Shown one piece after another: positions 1 through 9,055 of a DNA stretch of 64,000 nt. The notes under the pieces were generated by a model. The model had not been told where the DNA came from. It worked only from the letters and a program-made list of their open reading frames with translations, and did no database searches. The stretch's first letter is position 1. The number at the start of each line of letters is the position of its first letter. The DNA is from Halomarinibacterium sedimenti (GTDB lineage: Bacteria > Bacteroidota > Bacteroidia > Flavobacteriales > Flavobacteriaceae), in contig NZ_JAHWDP010000001.1 of NCBI RefSeq assembly GCF_019312585.1, positions 496,001 to 560,000 of the forward strand, in the 5' to 3' direction. The position numbers and the translations under genes are program-made.

Positions 1-412
1 GAAATACATTCCGGAGTCCATTCCAGAATTTAAAATATTTCCAGCAGTAATCATTACGATGTCAATCCTAGGTTTATTAATAGGATTAAAAGGAAACTAC
101 AAATGGTTTTTAGGCTGGTTAATTGTCATGCTCATACTTTCAGGAGCGGGAATTTATGATTTCTACTTGTGGGAACATGATTATGGACACAATCTAGATC
201 CTAAGGCTATTATGAAATTCACTAATCCCGATGGCAGTATTATGGGCTTTCAACCTCCTTTATTTGGATCAAAAGATATTCTTAACTTTAGAGCACATTC
301 CTATCCACAATTAGGCGCCTATTTTCTGGCCTTTGGTATGTTCTTATCTTTTATAGCATTCTGGTTAGGAAAAAAAGAAAAGGCTAAAACTCTCAATAAT
401 GAAAGCAATTAA
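1..412 (+). CDS. Membrane protein of the nos cluster, 5' end outside window
   Basis: The frame is open from base 2, so the true start lies upstream; about 136 codons are visible. Two hydrophobic segments lie near the visible N-terminus, a central soluble stretch holds WEHDYGHNLDP and a PPLFGSKDILNF-like segment, and a third membrane segment precedes a lysine-rich tail. The last 14 bases overlap nosL. Small membrane proteins of this kind sit between nosZ and nosL in clade II nos clusters of Bacteroidota; a role in maturation or electron supply to N2O reductase is inferred only from position. No haem or Cys motif is seen in the visible part. Confidence 0.7.
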   Translation, partial: KYIPESIPEFKIFPAVIITMSILGLLIGLKGNYKWFLGWLIVMLILSGAGIYDFYLWEHDYGHNLDPKAIMKFTNPDGSIMGFQPPLFGSKDILNFRAHSYPQLGAYFLAFGMFLSFIAFWLGKKEKAKTLNNESN

Positions 413-833
413 ATATACTTTATTTGTGGCATTCTTCCTTTTGTTAGCATGCCAAATAAAACAAAAGGAAATAAACTATGGAGCAGACCATTGCGAGTTT
501 TGTCAAATGACCATAGTCGATAAACAACACGCGGCACAGATAGTGACGAAAAAAGGAAAAGCCTACAGTTTTGATGCTATAGAGTGTATGGTGCATTATT
601 CCGAAGACATCGACACCTCAATGGTTGGGTTGTTTTTAGCTGGGAATTATAATGTATCTGAATCACTCATTAATGCTAGGGAATCGTATTTCATCATTTC
701 AGAAAATATTCCAAGTCCTATGGGTGCATTTCTATCGTCAGTGCCGACAAAGGCCGAAGCAGAATCCATTGTTAAGGAAAAAGGTGGCAACATTTATACT
801 TGGGAAGAACTTCTAAAGCACATGGGAAACTAA
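399..833 (+). CDS. nosL: NosL, copper-binding lipoprotein for N2O reductase
   Basis: The protein has 144 residues, with a lipoprotein signal peptide ending in LLAC (lipidated Cys18) and the motif HCEFCQM at residues 31-37. The CxxC plus nearby Met is the expected Cu(I) ligand set of NosL, which hands copper to apo-NosZ in the periplasm. The C-terminal part (SYFIISENIPSPMGAF and the KGG-W-EELL ending) is typical of the NosL family. It overlaps the upstream membrane-protein gene by 14 bp and shares a TAATG stop/start junction with the cupin gene downstream, so it is translationally coupled inside the nos operon. Confidence 0.93.
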   Translation: MKAIKYTLFVAFFLLLACQIKQKEINYGADHCEFCQMTIVDKQHAAQIVTKKGKAYSFDAIECMVHYSEDIDTSMVGLFLAGNYNVSESLINARESYFIISENIPSPMGAFLSSVPTKAEAESIVKEKGGNIYTWEELLKHMGN

Positions 834-1135
834 TGAGTGATTTTTACAAAATAGACACTACTATTTCAAATACTAAATTTGAGGGTCTATCGATTCAGAA
901 ATTATGGAAGCAAGAACATGCTGAAATCTTATATATATCCTTAGAAAAAGGAAGTATATTTCCAAAACATGATGCGCCAAGAAATGCTTTCTTACAAATG
1001 CTGGAAGGACAAATAGTTTTTTATATTGCCGAAAAGGAATATATGATAAAAGAAAATGAGAGTTTTCAGTTTCCTGCCAAAGAGCTTCATAGTGTTGCCG
1101 CCATTCAAAATTCAAAATTTTTAATTATTCGCTAG
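833..1135 (+). CDS. Small single-domain cupin protein within the nos operon
   Basis: I place the start at the ATG overlapping the nosL stop (TAATG), giving 100 residues; an in-frame ATG at 800 would add 11 residues that lie wholly within nosL. A single cupin fold is suggested by the GSIFPKHDAPRNAFLQMLEG stretch (weak first cupin motif with His) and a later ESFQFPAKELHSVAAI stretch (second motif with His). There is no signal peptide, so it is predicted cytoplasmic. It might sense a small molecule or metal, or act as an enzyme; nothing in the sequence decides. Its stop codon abuts the TTG start of nosD. Confidence 0.8.
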   Translation: MSDFYKIDTTISNTKFEGLSIQKLWKQEHAEILYISLEKGSIFPKHDAPRNAFLQMLEGQIVFYIAEKEYMIKENESFQFPAKELHSVAAIQNSKFLIIR

Positions 1136-2383
1136 TTGAAAACCCCTATAATATATATCATTCTTTTCTTGGTATCTACTTGGACGAGTGTTGCCAATAC
1201 TATTGAGGTATGCGCCACTTGCAAAGTGAAAACCGTTAAAGAAGCTATTGAAATTGCTTCGGAAAATGATACTATTCTAATCAAAAAAGGGACTTACAAA
1301 GAGTATAATATTGACATCAATAAACCCCTAACCATCATTGGCGAAAATTATCCAGTTATTGATGGAGAACTGAAAGGAGAAATCATTCGAATTACGGCAG
1401 ACAATGTCACCTTAGATGGTTTATTTATTATTAATGTTGGCACAAGTTATACCGAAGATTTTTCAGCAGTGAGAGTTGTAAAAAGCAAGAATTTTGTCAT
1501 TAAAAACTTGGTCTTGGAGAAACTTTTCTTTGGAATTTATCTCGAAAAATCAAGCTACGGCAAAGTATTTCACAATAAAATAATTGGGGATGCCAAAGAA
1601 GAATTTAATTCGGGAAATGGCATTCAGTTATGGTATAGCCATCATATCGAAGTGGACAAAAACATTATCACACACGTGAGAGATGGGATTTATCTAGAAT
1701 TTGCAGATCATTGTAGCATCACAAACAATATTAGTACAGACAACGTACGATACGGGCTTCATTTTATGTTTTCAAATGACGATATTTATGAAAACAACGA
1801 CTTTCAAAATAATGGAGCGGGGGTAGCAGTGATGTTTTCAAAAAAGATAGAAATGTACAACAACATTTTTCAAGGAAACTGGGGAACCGCTTCCTACGGT
1901 TTGTTACTGAAAGAAATAAATGATTCTAAAATAAAAGGCAATCTCTTTAAAGAAAACACCACGGGTATCAATATCGAAGGTTCAAATCGGGTGACCTACT
2001 CCTTCAATACGTTCGAAAAAAACGGATGGGCGATTAAATCGCGAGGTGCATGTTATACCAATATTTTTTCAGAAAATAATTTCCTTTACAATACCTTCGA
2101 TTTATCCTATAACAGTAAATTGAATGACAATAAATTTGAAAACAACCATTGGAGTGATTACAGTGGTTATGACCTTGATAAAGACGGTATTGGAGATGTA
2201 CCGCATAAGCCCGTAAAACTTTTTTCGTACGTTGCCAATAGAACACCTGAAGCGATTATACTTTTAAGAAGTTTATTTATAGATATTATCGATTTTTCTG
2301 AAAAAGTATCTCCAGTTTTTACCCCAAATAATCTTGAGGATATCTCACCAAAAATGAAACGCATTGTATATGATAGAAATTAA
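1136..2383 (+). CDS. nosD: NosD, periplasmic copper-processing right-handed beta-helix protein
   Basis: The protein has 415 residues and a cleavable signal peptide. A CATC motif follows the signal, then an array of parallel beta-helix (CASH/NosD) repeats rich in N-N-I and G-I-x-L patterns, and the family hallmark NHWSDYSGYDLDKDGIGDVPH near residues 335-355. NosD works with the NosFY transporter to build the copper centres of N2O reductase. The start codon is TTG directly after the cupin stop; the next in-frame ATG would remove the signal peptide. The C-terminal hydrophobic stretch before the end is seen in other NosD proteins. It overlaps nosF by 14 bp. Confidence 0.92.
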   Translation: MKTPIIYIILFLVSTWTSVANTIEVCATCKVKTVKEAIEIASENDTILIKKGTYKEYNIDINKPLTIIGENYPVIDGELKGEIIRITADNVTLDGLFIINVGTSYTEDFSAVRVVKSKNFVIKNLVLEKLFFGIYLEKSSYGKVFHNKIIGDAKEEFNSGNGIQLWYSHHIEVDKNIITHVRDGIYLEFADHCSITNNISTDNVRYGLHFMFSNDDIYENNDFQNNGAGVAVMFSKKIEMYNNIFQGNWGTASYGLLLKEINDSKIKGNLFKENTTGINIEGSNRVTYSFNTFEKNGWAIKSRGACYTNIFSENNFLYNTFDLSYNSKLNDNKFENNHWSDYSGYDLDKDGIGDVPHKPVKLFSYVANRTPEAIILLRSLFIDIIDFSEKVSPVFTPNNLEDISPKMKRIVYDRN

Positions 2384-3080
2384 AAACATTCATAAGTCCT
2401 TTAGTAAAAATGAGGTGTTAAAAGGAGTAGATCTTGTTATACCTGAAGGAAATGCTATTGCGGTATTGGGCCCTAATGGCTCGGGAAAAACCACATTAAT
2501 AAAAAGTATTCTTGGGATGGTTTTGCCCAATCAAGGTGAAATTTTCCTAAATACTAGGAACATTAAAAAGGGTTGGGAATACCGAAAACAAATTGATTAT
2601 TTACCCCAAATTGCCAATTTCCCCAATAACCTAAAAGTATTTGAACTCATTAAAATGATAAAGGATATTCGAGGTGGTGATATAGCCAATGAAAACAAAT
2701 ACATCGATTTATTTTCATTACATCCTTTTCTAAATAAAAAACTAGGAAACCTATCTGGAGGTACAAAACAAAAAGTAAATCTCGTGCTTGCTTTTATGTT
2801 CGACAGTCCAATTATTATTTTAGACGAACCCACTTCGGGTCTTGACCCCGTGTCGTTATTGGTGCTTAAAGACATCATTTTAGAGCAAAAAGTCAAAGGA
2901 AAAACACTCCTTATTTCGTCTCACATTATGAGTTTTGTAGAAGCTGTATGTGATAAGGTGATGTTTATTTGGGAAGGCAAAATCTATTTTAATGGAACCA
3001 TTGCCGACTTAAAAAATGAAACAAATGAAGATGATTTTGAACATGCCATTGCCCACCTTTTAAAAAACGCTCATGCTTAA
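2370..3080 (+). CDS. nosF: NosF, ABC transporter ATPase of the NosDFY system
   Basis: Start chosen at the ATG at 2370 (236 residues); a TTG six bases upstream is also in frame. All ATPase motifs are intact: Walker A GPNGSGKT at 34-41, signature LSGGTKQKV at 128-136, Walker B IIILDEP with D152/E153, and the switch histidine H185 in ISSH. NosF energises the NosY permease and, with NosD, supplies the copper-sulfur component needed for NosZ. The start lies inside nosD and the end overlaps nosY by 8 bp, which suggests coupled translation. Confidence 0.94.
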   Translation: MIEIKNIHKSFSKNEVLKGVDLVIPEGNAIAVLGPNGSGKTTLIKSILGMVLPNQGEIFLNTRNIKKGWEYRKQIDYLPQIANFPNNLKVFELIKMIKDIRGGDIANENKYIDLFSLHPFLNKKLGNLSGGTKQKVNLVLAFMFDSPIIILDEPTSGLDPVSLLVLKDIILEQKVKGKTLLISSHIMSFVEAVCDKVMFIWEGKIYFNGTIADLKNETNEDDFEHAIAHLLKNAHA

Positions 3081-3855
3081 AATATTAAAATATAGTTTCT
3101 ACGATTTAATACGAAGCAGATGGAGCTATGTCTATTTTGCCTTCTATCTTCTATTAGGCTTTGTTTTGCTTTTTTTGAATAACGATGTTTCCAAAGCGGT
3201 CATTACCTTAATGAATGTTATCATTATCCTTGTACCACTCATGGGGACTATGTTTGGGATTATGTATTTTTATAATTCGAAAGAATTTACAGAACTTTTA
3301 CTCGCCCAACCCCTAAAACGAACCTCCATTTTTATTGGGCAATATTTGGGTGTGGCTACGTCTCTATCGTTAAGTTTAATTTTAGGGTTAGGAATTCCTT
3401 TTTTGGTCTATGGTATTTTTAAATCTGAAGCCATTTTAGACTTTTCATTGCTTTTGGTGACCGGCGGATTTCTCACATTTATATTCACAGCTATTTCATT
3501 TTACATAGGCTTATCCAATGAAAATAGAATTAAAGGCTTCGGCTATGCAATTCTCTTTTGGCTCTTTATGGCCGTTATTTATGACGGACTATTTTTAATA
3601 TCACTCATCCTTTTTGAGGAATATCCCCTCGATACGTTTTCACTTATCGCCAGTATGGCAAACCCCATAGATTTGTCACGGATTTTAATTCTTTTAAAGT
3701 TGGACATTTCGGCGTTAATGGGCTATACGGGTGCTGTTTTTCAAAAGTTTTTCGGCACAAGCTGGGGACTTATTGTTTCGCTAGGAGTGCTGTTTCTTTG
3801 GGTTTTAATTCCCGTTTTATTAATTAGAAGGAAAGCGCTTAAAAAAGATTTCTAA
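3073..3855 (+). CDS. nosY: NosY, ABC-2 type permease of the NosDFY system
   Basis: The protein has 260 residues and about six transmembrane helices, in the layout of ABC-2 permeases: an N-terminal LKILKYSFYDLIRSRW amphipathic start, a YNSKEFTELLLAQPLKR cytoplasmic loop that would contact NosF, and a basic C-terminal end. It forms the membrane channel partner of NosF and docks periplasmic NosD. It is the last recognisable gene of the nos run: a -7 promoter-like box lies at its 3' end and the next gene belongs to another family. Confidence 0.92.
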   Translation: MLKILKYSFYDLIRSRWSYVYFAFYLLLGFVLLFLNNDVSKAVITLMNVIIILVPLMGTMFGIMYFYNSKEFTELLLAQPLKRTSIFIGQYLGVATSLSLSLILGLGIPFLVYGIFKSEAILDFSLLLVTGGFLTFIFTAISFYIGLSNENRIKGFGYAILFWLFMAVIYDGLFLISLILFEEYPLDTFSLIASMANPIDLSRILILLKLDISALMGYTGAVFQKFFGTSWGLIVSLGVLFLWVLIPVLLIRRKALKKDF

Positions 3856-3860
3856 CTTTG
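3853..3860 (+). promoter_or_regulatory. Candidate -7 promoter box TAACTTTG
   Basis: TAACTTTG matches the Bacteroidota sigma-ABfr -7 consensus TAnnTTTG at every fixed position and lies 22 bases before the ATG at 3883. It overlaps the nosY stop codon. No clear TTG -33 element is seen at the usual spacing, so this is tentative. Confidence 0.45.
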
Positions 3861-3882
3861 TAGGTAAGTAAATCTTTCAAAA

Positions 3883-4350
3883 ATGAAATATCTTCTCGTT
3901 ATTACCCTATTCGTAGCTCTTGTAAGTTGTCAAGTCCACGTTTCTGCCGAAACCACTCAAAAAAAAGAAATACGACAATCCGAAGATAAAGCAGCTATTC
4001 TAGCCGTTATGAAAGCCCAAGAAATTGCGTGGAGTAAAAATGATTTGGAAGGTTTTATGCAAGGCTATTGGAAGAGTGACTCCCTCAAATTTTATGGTAG
4101 TAATGGCATTACCTACGGTTGGGATCAAACCCTTGCCAATTACAAAAAAGGATATCCTTCTGCAGATCACAGTGGCACACTAACATTTAAAATAAATGAT
4201 ATTTCTGAAATTGAACGAGATGCTTATTGGGTCATGGGCGAATACTTTTTGAAACGAATTGTGGGCGATGCCAACGGAATCTTTATGATTATCTTCAAAA
4301 AGATTGATGACCAATGGAAGATAGTTGCTGATATGTCTTGTAGTTCTTAA
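3883..4350 (+). CDS. SnoaL/DUF4440-like lipoprotein
   Basis: The protein has 155 residues with a lipobox-like LVSC (Cys16) after a short hydrophobic leader. The body matches the NTF2-like/SnoaL pattern: an N-terminal helix with MKAQEIAWSKNDLEGFMQGYW, then YGSNGITYGWDQTLANYKKGYP, then beta strands ending IIFKKIDDQWKIVADMS. Such domains bind small ligands or act as accessory domains; no catalytic residues can be assigned. It has its own candidate promoter and its 3' end overlaps the convergent hydroxyproline operon by 4 bp, so it is probably not part of nos. Confidence 0.75.
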   Translation: MKYLLVITLFVALVSCQVHVSAETTQKKEIRQSEDKAAILAVMKAQEIAWSKNDLEGFMQGYWKSDSLKFYGSNGITYGWDQTLANYKKGYPSADHSGTLTFKINDISEIERDAYWVMGEYFLKRIVGDANGIFMIIFKKIDDQWKIVADMSCSS

Positions 4351-5594
4351 AATTTTCTATCTGGATGAAAAGCATCTAGATTCATAGAACGTTTTTTATC
4401 CAGAATTACTTCTGAAACCAGTTTCCCCGTAGCAGGACCCATACTCCAACCCATCATTGCATGACCCGTGGCTATGGTTAAATTATCACATTTTGAAGAT
4501 TTCCCAATATAGGGTTTTCCGTCTGGTGAAACAGGTCGTAATCCGCAAGCCGCATGGGCCTTTTCTTTTTCATTAATCGACACATTTAGGTAGTATTTTT
4601 CTGCAGCCTTAGCAATAGCTTCAACACGCACAGGGTTTATTTTATGATGAATCCCTGCAATTTCCATAGTTCCTGCAAAACGGGTAAATCTATCCATTGG
4701 AGTGACCGCTACACGGGCTTCGGTAAGGATGGCAGGAATCGTTATTCCTGTTTCCCTTTCGGTATTGATTCGATACCCCTTTCCAGCTTCCAATGGAATC
4801 TTTATCCCTGACTTTTTACTTAACAATTGGCTCCAAGACCCAGCTGCTAACACAAATTCATCTGCAGAAATTGACTGACTTTGTGTTTTAATTTCTTTTA
4901 TTTTCCTTTCAGAAAATTGGAGGTCTTCTACCTTTTCATTTTTATAAAAAGTAACTCCTTTATTTTCCAAATGTGCTTTCATTTCACTCATAAACACATT
5001 GGGTGTTGTGTGCCAATCACATTTATAATGTACTGCACCCACACTTAGGATTTGGGCATTGGGTTCCAATTTTTCTAATTCGGAAGCATTTAAAACGGTT
5101 ACATCTAGGCCCTCTTTAGCTGCTAAATAAGCCACTTCCACTTCGTGATTTAAAGCTTTTTCGCTTTGACATAGCATCAACAGTCCTTTGTGTTCTAATT
5201 GAAAGTTGAATTTCTCATCCGCTTTTAATTCAGAAAATAAATCAACACTTAATAAATTAATATCCTTGATGGCTTTAATTGAATTTGATACATTTTTCTC
5301 TGAACACGATTTATTAAACGCCCAAACCCATTGCAAAAAAGAAGCATCCAAACGAGGTTTTATAAATAACGGACTTGCAGGATTAAACATCCATTTCAAT
5401 CCTTGTTTCATGGCGCCAGGGGCCGCTAATGGAATAATATGACTGGGTGTTAGATACCCTGCGTTTACATAGGAAGCGCCAAAATCCATGGAAGATTGAT
5501 CGATAACTGTAACCTCACATCCTTCTTTTGAAAGATAATAGGCGGAGCAAAGCCCAATAATTCCGCCTCCAATAACAACAACTTTTTTACTCAT
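4347..5594 (-). CDS. FAD-dependent D-amino acid (cis-4-hydroxy-D-proline) dehydrogenase
   Basis: The protein has 415 residues and a DadA/DAO-type fold: dinucleotide-binding GGGIIG at 9-14, the central VLAAGSWS segment, and a C-terminal CGLRPVSPDGKPYIG...TGHAMMGWSMGPATGKLV FAD-binding end. In hydroxyproline catabolism this step oxidises cis-4-hydroxy-D-proline to 1-pyrroline-4-hydroxy-2-carboxylate. The substrate is inferred from the next three genes rather than from residues. It is a single-subunit flavoprotein, unlike the three-subunit enzyme of pseudomonads. Its ATG overlaps the epimerase stop by 4 bp and it is the last gene of the operon. A general D-amino acid dehydrogenase is the alternative. 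Confidence 0.86.
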   Translation of the reverse strand: MSKKVVVIGGGIIGLCSAYYLSKEGCEVTVIDQSSMDFGASYVNAGYLTPSHIIPLAAPGAMKQGLKWMFNPASPLFIKPRLDASFLQWVWAFNKSCSEKNVSNSIKAIKDINLLSVDLFSELKADEKFNFQLEHKGLLMLCQSEKALNHEVEVAYLAAKEGLDVTVLNASELEKLEPNAQILSVGAVHYKCDWHTTPNVFMSEMKAHLENKGVTFYKNEKVEDLQFSERKIKEIKTQSQSISADEFVLAAGSWSQLLSKKSGIKIPLEAGKGYRINTERETGITIPAILTEARVAVTPMDRFTRFAGTMEIAGIHHKINPVRVEAIAKAAEKYYLNVSINEKEKAHAACGLRPVSPDGKPYIGKSSKCDNLTIATGHAMMGWSMGPATGKLVSEVILDKKRSMNLDAFHPDRKF

Positions 5595-6598
5595 ATTACT
5601 TGAAATCCGTATGCATAAGGATCATCTTCGGGATCAATAGTAATTGTATTGTACCCATAAATTTTTGCCCATCCTTTAATACTAGGAATGATGGCCTTTT
5701 TGTCACCCATTTTTGTTTCTTCTTCTATGCGACCTTCAAAGGTAGAACCAATATAACTTTCATGAATAAAAGTTTCCCCATTTTTAAGTTTTCCTTTGGT
5801 AAATAATTGAGCCATTCGTGCCGAAGTCCCCGTACCACAAGGGGAGCGATCTATAGCTTTGTCTCCGTAAAATACTGCATTCCTGCCAGATGAATTCGGG
5901 TTTAAAGGCGTTCCTGTCCACTGAATATGACTCACATCACGAATCCTTTCATCTTCAGGGTGAATAAAATGATTAGGGTAATTTTGATTTATTTTCTCAC
6001 GTATTTCCTGCGAATACTGAATTAATTTACTAGCCGTAAAATCTTGTACCCCGCTAAAATTTTTCTGTGGATCCACAATGGCATAAAAGTTTCCACCGTA
6101 GGCAACATCAAAAATAAGTTCACCCAATTCTTTACAATCGATGCTAAGGTTTTCTTCGGCTAAATACGATGCAACATTCTTTAATTTTACCCAAGCTACT
6201 TTTCCGTTTACTTTTTCATACTCAATATTCACTAAACCTGCTGGAGTTTCCATTCGTACTTTTCCTTCAACTTTAGGATTGATTAATCCTTCTTCTACCC
6301 CAATTGTGATAGCACCAATGGTTCCATGGCCACACATAGGGAGACAACCTGAGGTTTCAATAAATAGAATGGCAAAATCATTTTCGGAAGATTGCGGCTC
6401 AAAAAAGAAACTACCGCTCATCATATCGTGACCCCGTGGCTCAAACATAAGTCCTTTCCGAATCCAATCATACTCTTTTAAAAAATGTTGGCGCTTTTCA
6501 CCAATCGACTTTCCAGACAATGGAGGATGCCCTGTAGTTACTACTCTTACAGGGTTTCCACACGTATGCGCATCGATGCATTTATAGACAGTTTTCAT
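5591..6598 (-). CDS. 4-hydroxyproline epimerase (proline racemase family)
   Basis: The protein has 335 residues, the normal length for the family. Both catalytic cysteines are present: C89 in MCGHGT and C254 in SPCGTGTSA. This places it among true racemases/epimerases and not the trans-3-hydroxyproline dehydratases, which lack one Cys. The enzyme would convert trans-4-hydroxy-L-proline to cis-4-hydroxy-D-proline, the entry step of the pathway. Proline racemase activity is a weaker alternative; the neighbouring KGSA dehydrogenase and DapA-like deaminase argue for hydroxyproline. It overlaps the next gene by 4 bp and touches the previous one. Confidence 0.9.
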   Translation of the reverse strand: MKTVYKCIDAHTCGNPVRVVTTGHPPLSGKSIGEKRQHFLKEYDWIRKGLMFEPRGHDMMSGSFFFEPQSSENDFAILFIETSGCLPMCGHGTIGAITIGVEEGLINPKVEGKVRMETPAGLVNIEYEKVNGKVAWVKLKNVASYLAEENLSIDCKELGELIFDVAYGGNFYAIVDPQKNFSGVQDFTASKLIQYSQEIREKINQNYPNHFIHPEDERIRDVSHIQWTGTPLNPNSSGRNAVFYGDKAIDRSPCGTGTSARMAQLFTKGKLKNGETFIHESYIGSTFEGRIEEETKMGDKKAIIPSIKGWAKIYGYNTITIDPEDDPYAYGFQVI

Positions 6599-8124
6599 TA
6601 CGATTTCAAAACTTCGGGTAATAATTCTGAAGGAAAATCTTGGTAACTAAAAGGACGCACCCATCGTTTGATGGAATGGTTCCCGACTGCGGTGAATCGA
6701 CTATCGGTACTTGCGGGATATGGTCCTCCGTGCGTCATTGCATCACACACCTCCACACCTGTGGGCACCCCATTAAAAATGATTCTACCAACTCTATCTT
6801 GTAGCGATTCAATAATTTCTGAAAGGCTCGAATATTCTTCTTTTTCAGCAATAATGGTTCCTGTTAATTGCCCTTCTAAATTTTCAATAATTTTAAGTAA
6901 TTGTATCTCATCTTTACATTGCACCACCAAAGAAAAAGGTCCAAAAACCTCCTGATGTAGTTTTGGATTTTTTAGAAAAGCATCTCCTTTGGCAGTCACT
7001 ACTTTCGCTTTTGCATAATTATCGGGTACATTCCCTTTATATTCTGCGACCAAAGTAGTTTCTGGTTGTTCAATAACCTCAGCTCCCTTTTTATTGAAAG
7101 CTGAATGAATATTAGGATTCAACATGCAGTAGGAATCAATATTCGCCGTTTTTTCACCTAAATCCTCAATAAATATTGAAGTAAAATCGCTTTCCAAAGT
7201 TAAAATCAACCCAGGATTGGTACAAAATTGTCCTGTTCCCAAAGTAATGGAACCTGCATAGGTGGACGCAATTTCGGAAGCCCTTTTCTCTAAAGCCTTC
7301 TTGGTAATTATGACCGGATTAATACTACCCATTTCTGCAAAAACAGGGATGGGTTCGTCTCGTTTTGCCGCTAAATCGTATAAGGCTCTTCCTCCATTAA
7401 TACTGCCCGTAAAACCTACTCCTTTTACCTTAGGATGAGAAACCAATTGTTGTCCCACTTCAATTCCCGAACTGTTCAAATTTGAAAAAACACCTTCGGG
7501 CATACCTGTATCTTTTGCCGCTTTTATGATTGCCGAAGCCACCAACTCACCCGTTCCAGCATGCATAGGATGAGATTTTACAATCACTGGACACCCAGCC
7601 GCCAAAGCACTTGCGGTGTCTCCACCAGCTGTGGAATACGCCAATGGGAAATTACTCGCTCCAAAGACCACAATGGGTCCAATGGGAACTTGTAACTGTC
7701 GTAAATCGGGTTTAGGAGCGGGTGCTCGGTCGGGAATTGCAGTATCGATGGTAGGTTCTCTCCAAGCGTCATTCTCGATGAGTTTTGCGAACATTCGTAA
7801 TTGACCTACAGTACGACCTCTTTCACCCTTCGCTCGTCCTTCGGGCAAACCCGATTCTGAAGTATAGGTTTGTACTAAAGTGTCTCCCAAAGCTTCAATT
7901 TCATCTGCAATGGCATTTAAAAAAGTAGCTCTTTTATTTCCTGAAATTGTTCTATACTGCTTGAAGGCTTTGGAAGCCAATTGCGCAGCTTTATTTATTT
8001 CGTCTTTAGTAGCTTCGGTAAATGTGTGTTCGTTTTCTTTATTTTCCTTCGGATTAAAGGTTCGATAGGTTTTAGTTCCTTTCGCAGATAATTCAAATCC
8101 AATATAATTTTTCCCTGTTATCAT
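6598..8124 (-). CDS. 2-oxoglutarate semialdehyde dehydrogenase (aldehyde dehydrogenase family)
   Basis: The protein has 508 residues. The nucleophile C301 lies in GTGQFCTNPG, the general base E264 in FAEMGS, and the nucleotide-binding GFTGS motif lies near 237-241. The long form with VFGASNFPLAYSTAGGDTASALAAGCPV is typical of the KGSA dehydrogenase branch used in hydroxyproline and sugar-acid degradation. It oxidises 2-oxoglutarate semialdehyde to 2-oxoglutarate, feeding the TCA cycle. Start and stop codons overlap those of both neighbours, so all four enzymes are probably made from one mRNA. Confidence 0.9.
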   Translation of the reverse strand: MITGKNYIGFELSAKGTKTYRTFNPKENKENEHTFTEATKDEINKAAQLASKAFKQYRTISGNKRATFLNAIADEIEALGDTLVQTYTSESGLPEGRAKGERGRTVGQLRMFAKLIENDAWREPTIDTAIPDRAPAPKPDLRQLQVPIGPIVVFGASNFPLAYSTAGGDTASALAAGCPVIVKSHPMHAGTGELVASAIIKAAKDTGMPEGVFSNLNSSGIEVGQQLVSHPKVKGVGFTGSINGGRALYDLAAKRDEPIPVFAEMGSINPVIITKKALEKRASEIASTYAGSITLGTGQFCTNPGLILTLESDFTSIFIEDLGEKTANIDSYCMLNPNIHSAFNKKGAEVIEQPETTLVAEYKGNVPDNYAKAKVVTAKGDAFLKNPKLHQEVFGPFSLVVQCKDEIQLLKIIENLEGQLTGTIIAEKEEYSSLSEIIESLQDRVGRIIFNGVPTGVEVCDAMTHGGPYPASTDSRFTAVGNHSIKRWVRPFSYQDFPSELLPEVLKS

Positions 8125-9035
8125 AAATTCTTGTAATCTGGTAATTGAGGGCGTGACTTAACACCATCGTTTATAATTTTTAAAACTTCTTCTCTTTCTT
8201 TTCCCGAGAGTCGTAACCTAGGAGCTCGTACGGTTTCACTTCCTATTCCTGTTGCAACCTCAGCAAGTTTTATATTTTGAACTAATTTAGGGTTTATATC
8301 CAACTCCAACAAGGGTAAAAACCATCTGTAAATTTCGATGGCTTCCTGGATTCTTCCTGCCTTTTGAAGTTCATAAATGGCGACTGTTTCCGCTGGGAAG
8401 GCACACACCAATCCTGCAATCCAACCATCGGCTCCCATCAATAAACTTTCTAAAGCTAAGGTATCCACCCCACACATGATTTTAAGTCGGTCTCCGAAGT
8501 TGTTTTTAATCCGAGTAACATTGGATATATCACGAGTGGATTCTTTTACTGCTTCAATGTTATCACATTTTAGTAGCTCATCGAACATAGCTTGGGTAAC
8601 TTCAATTTTATAATCTACGGGATTGTTGTAGACCATAATGGGTAAGGAAGTATTAGTCGCCACTGCTTTAAAATACTCCACCGTCTCTTCATCACTGGCT
8701 TTGTAACGCATAGGCGGAAGCATCATTAAACCTGAAGCGCCATCTTCTTCGGCATGGTGAGCAGCAGCAATGGCTCCTTTTGTGGATTGTTCCGCAATAT
8801 TAATTAATACTGGTACTTTCCCATTAACCATTTTAACGGTTTCTTGCGTAAGTGTTCTTTTTTCGGCTTCGGTTAAGGTACTCGCTTCGCCAAGCGTGCC
8901 TCCCAGGACAATGCCGTGAACTCCAGCTTCCAATTGCGCTTTGATATTCACTTGAAATAAATCTAAGTCCAATGTGTCTTCATTGGTAAATTTTGTAGTT
9001 ACTGCAGGCATAACGCCTTTCCATTCAAATTTCAT
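8121..9035 (-). CDS. DapA-family 1-pyrroline-4-hydroxy-2-carboxylate deaminase
   Basis: The protein has 304 residues and a class I aldolase barrel of the dihydrodipicolinate synthase family. The Schiff-base lysine is K164 in EAVKEST and the catalytic tyrosine Y136 in MVYNNP; GGTLGEASTLT at 45-55 is the substrate carboxylate-binding region. In the hydroxyproline pathway this enzyme deaminates and dehydrates pyrroline-4-hydroxy-2-carboxylate to 2-oxoglutarate semialdehyde. The function follows from clustering with epimerase, dehydrogenase and KGSA dehydrogenase; lysine biosynthesis is unlikely in this context. It is the first gene of the minus-strand operon, with a -7 box 21 bases upstream. Confidence 0.87.
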   Translation of the reverse strand: MKFEWKGVMPAVTTKFTNEDTLDLDLFQVNIKAQLEAGVHGIVLGGTLGEASTLTEAEKRTLTQETVKMVNGKVPVLINIAEQSTKGAIAAAHHAEEDGASGLMMLPPMRYKASDEETVEYFKAVATNTSLPIMVYNNPVDYKIEVTQAMFDELLKCDNIEAVKESTRDISNVTRIKNNFGDRLKIMCGVDTLALESLLMGADGWIAGLVCAFPAETVAIYELQKAGRIQEAIEIYRWFLPLLELDINPKLVQNIKLAEVATGIGSETVRAPRLRLSGKEREEVLKIINDGVKSRPQLPDYKNL

Positions 9036-9055
9036 AAGATGCTATTTTAATGATT

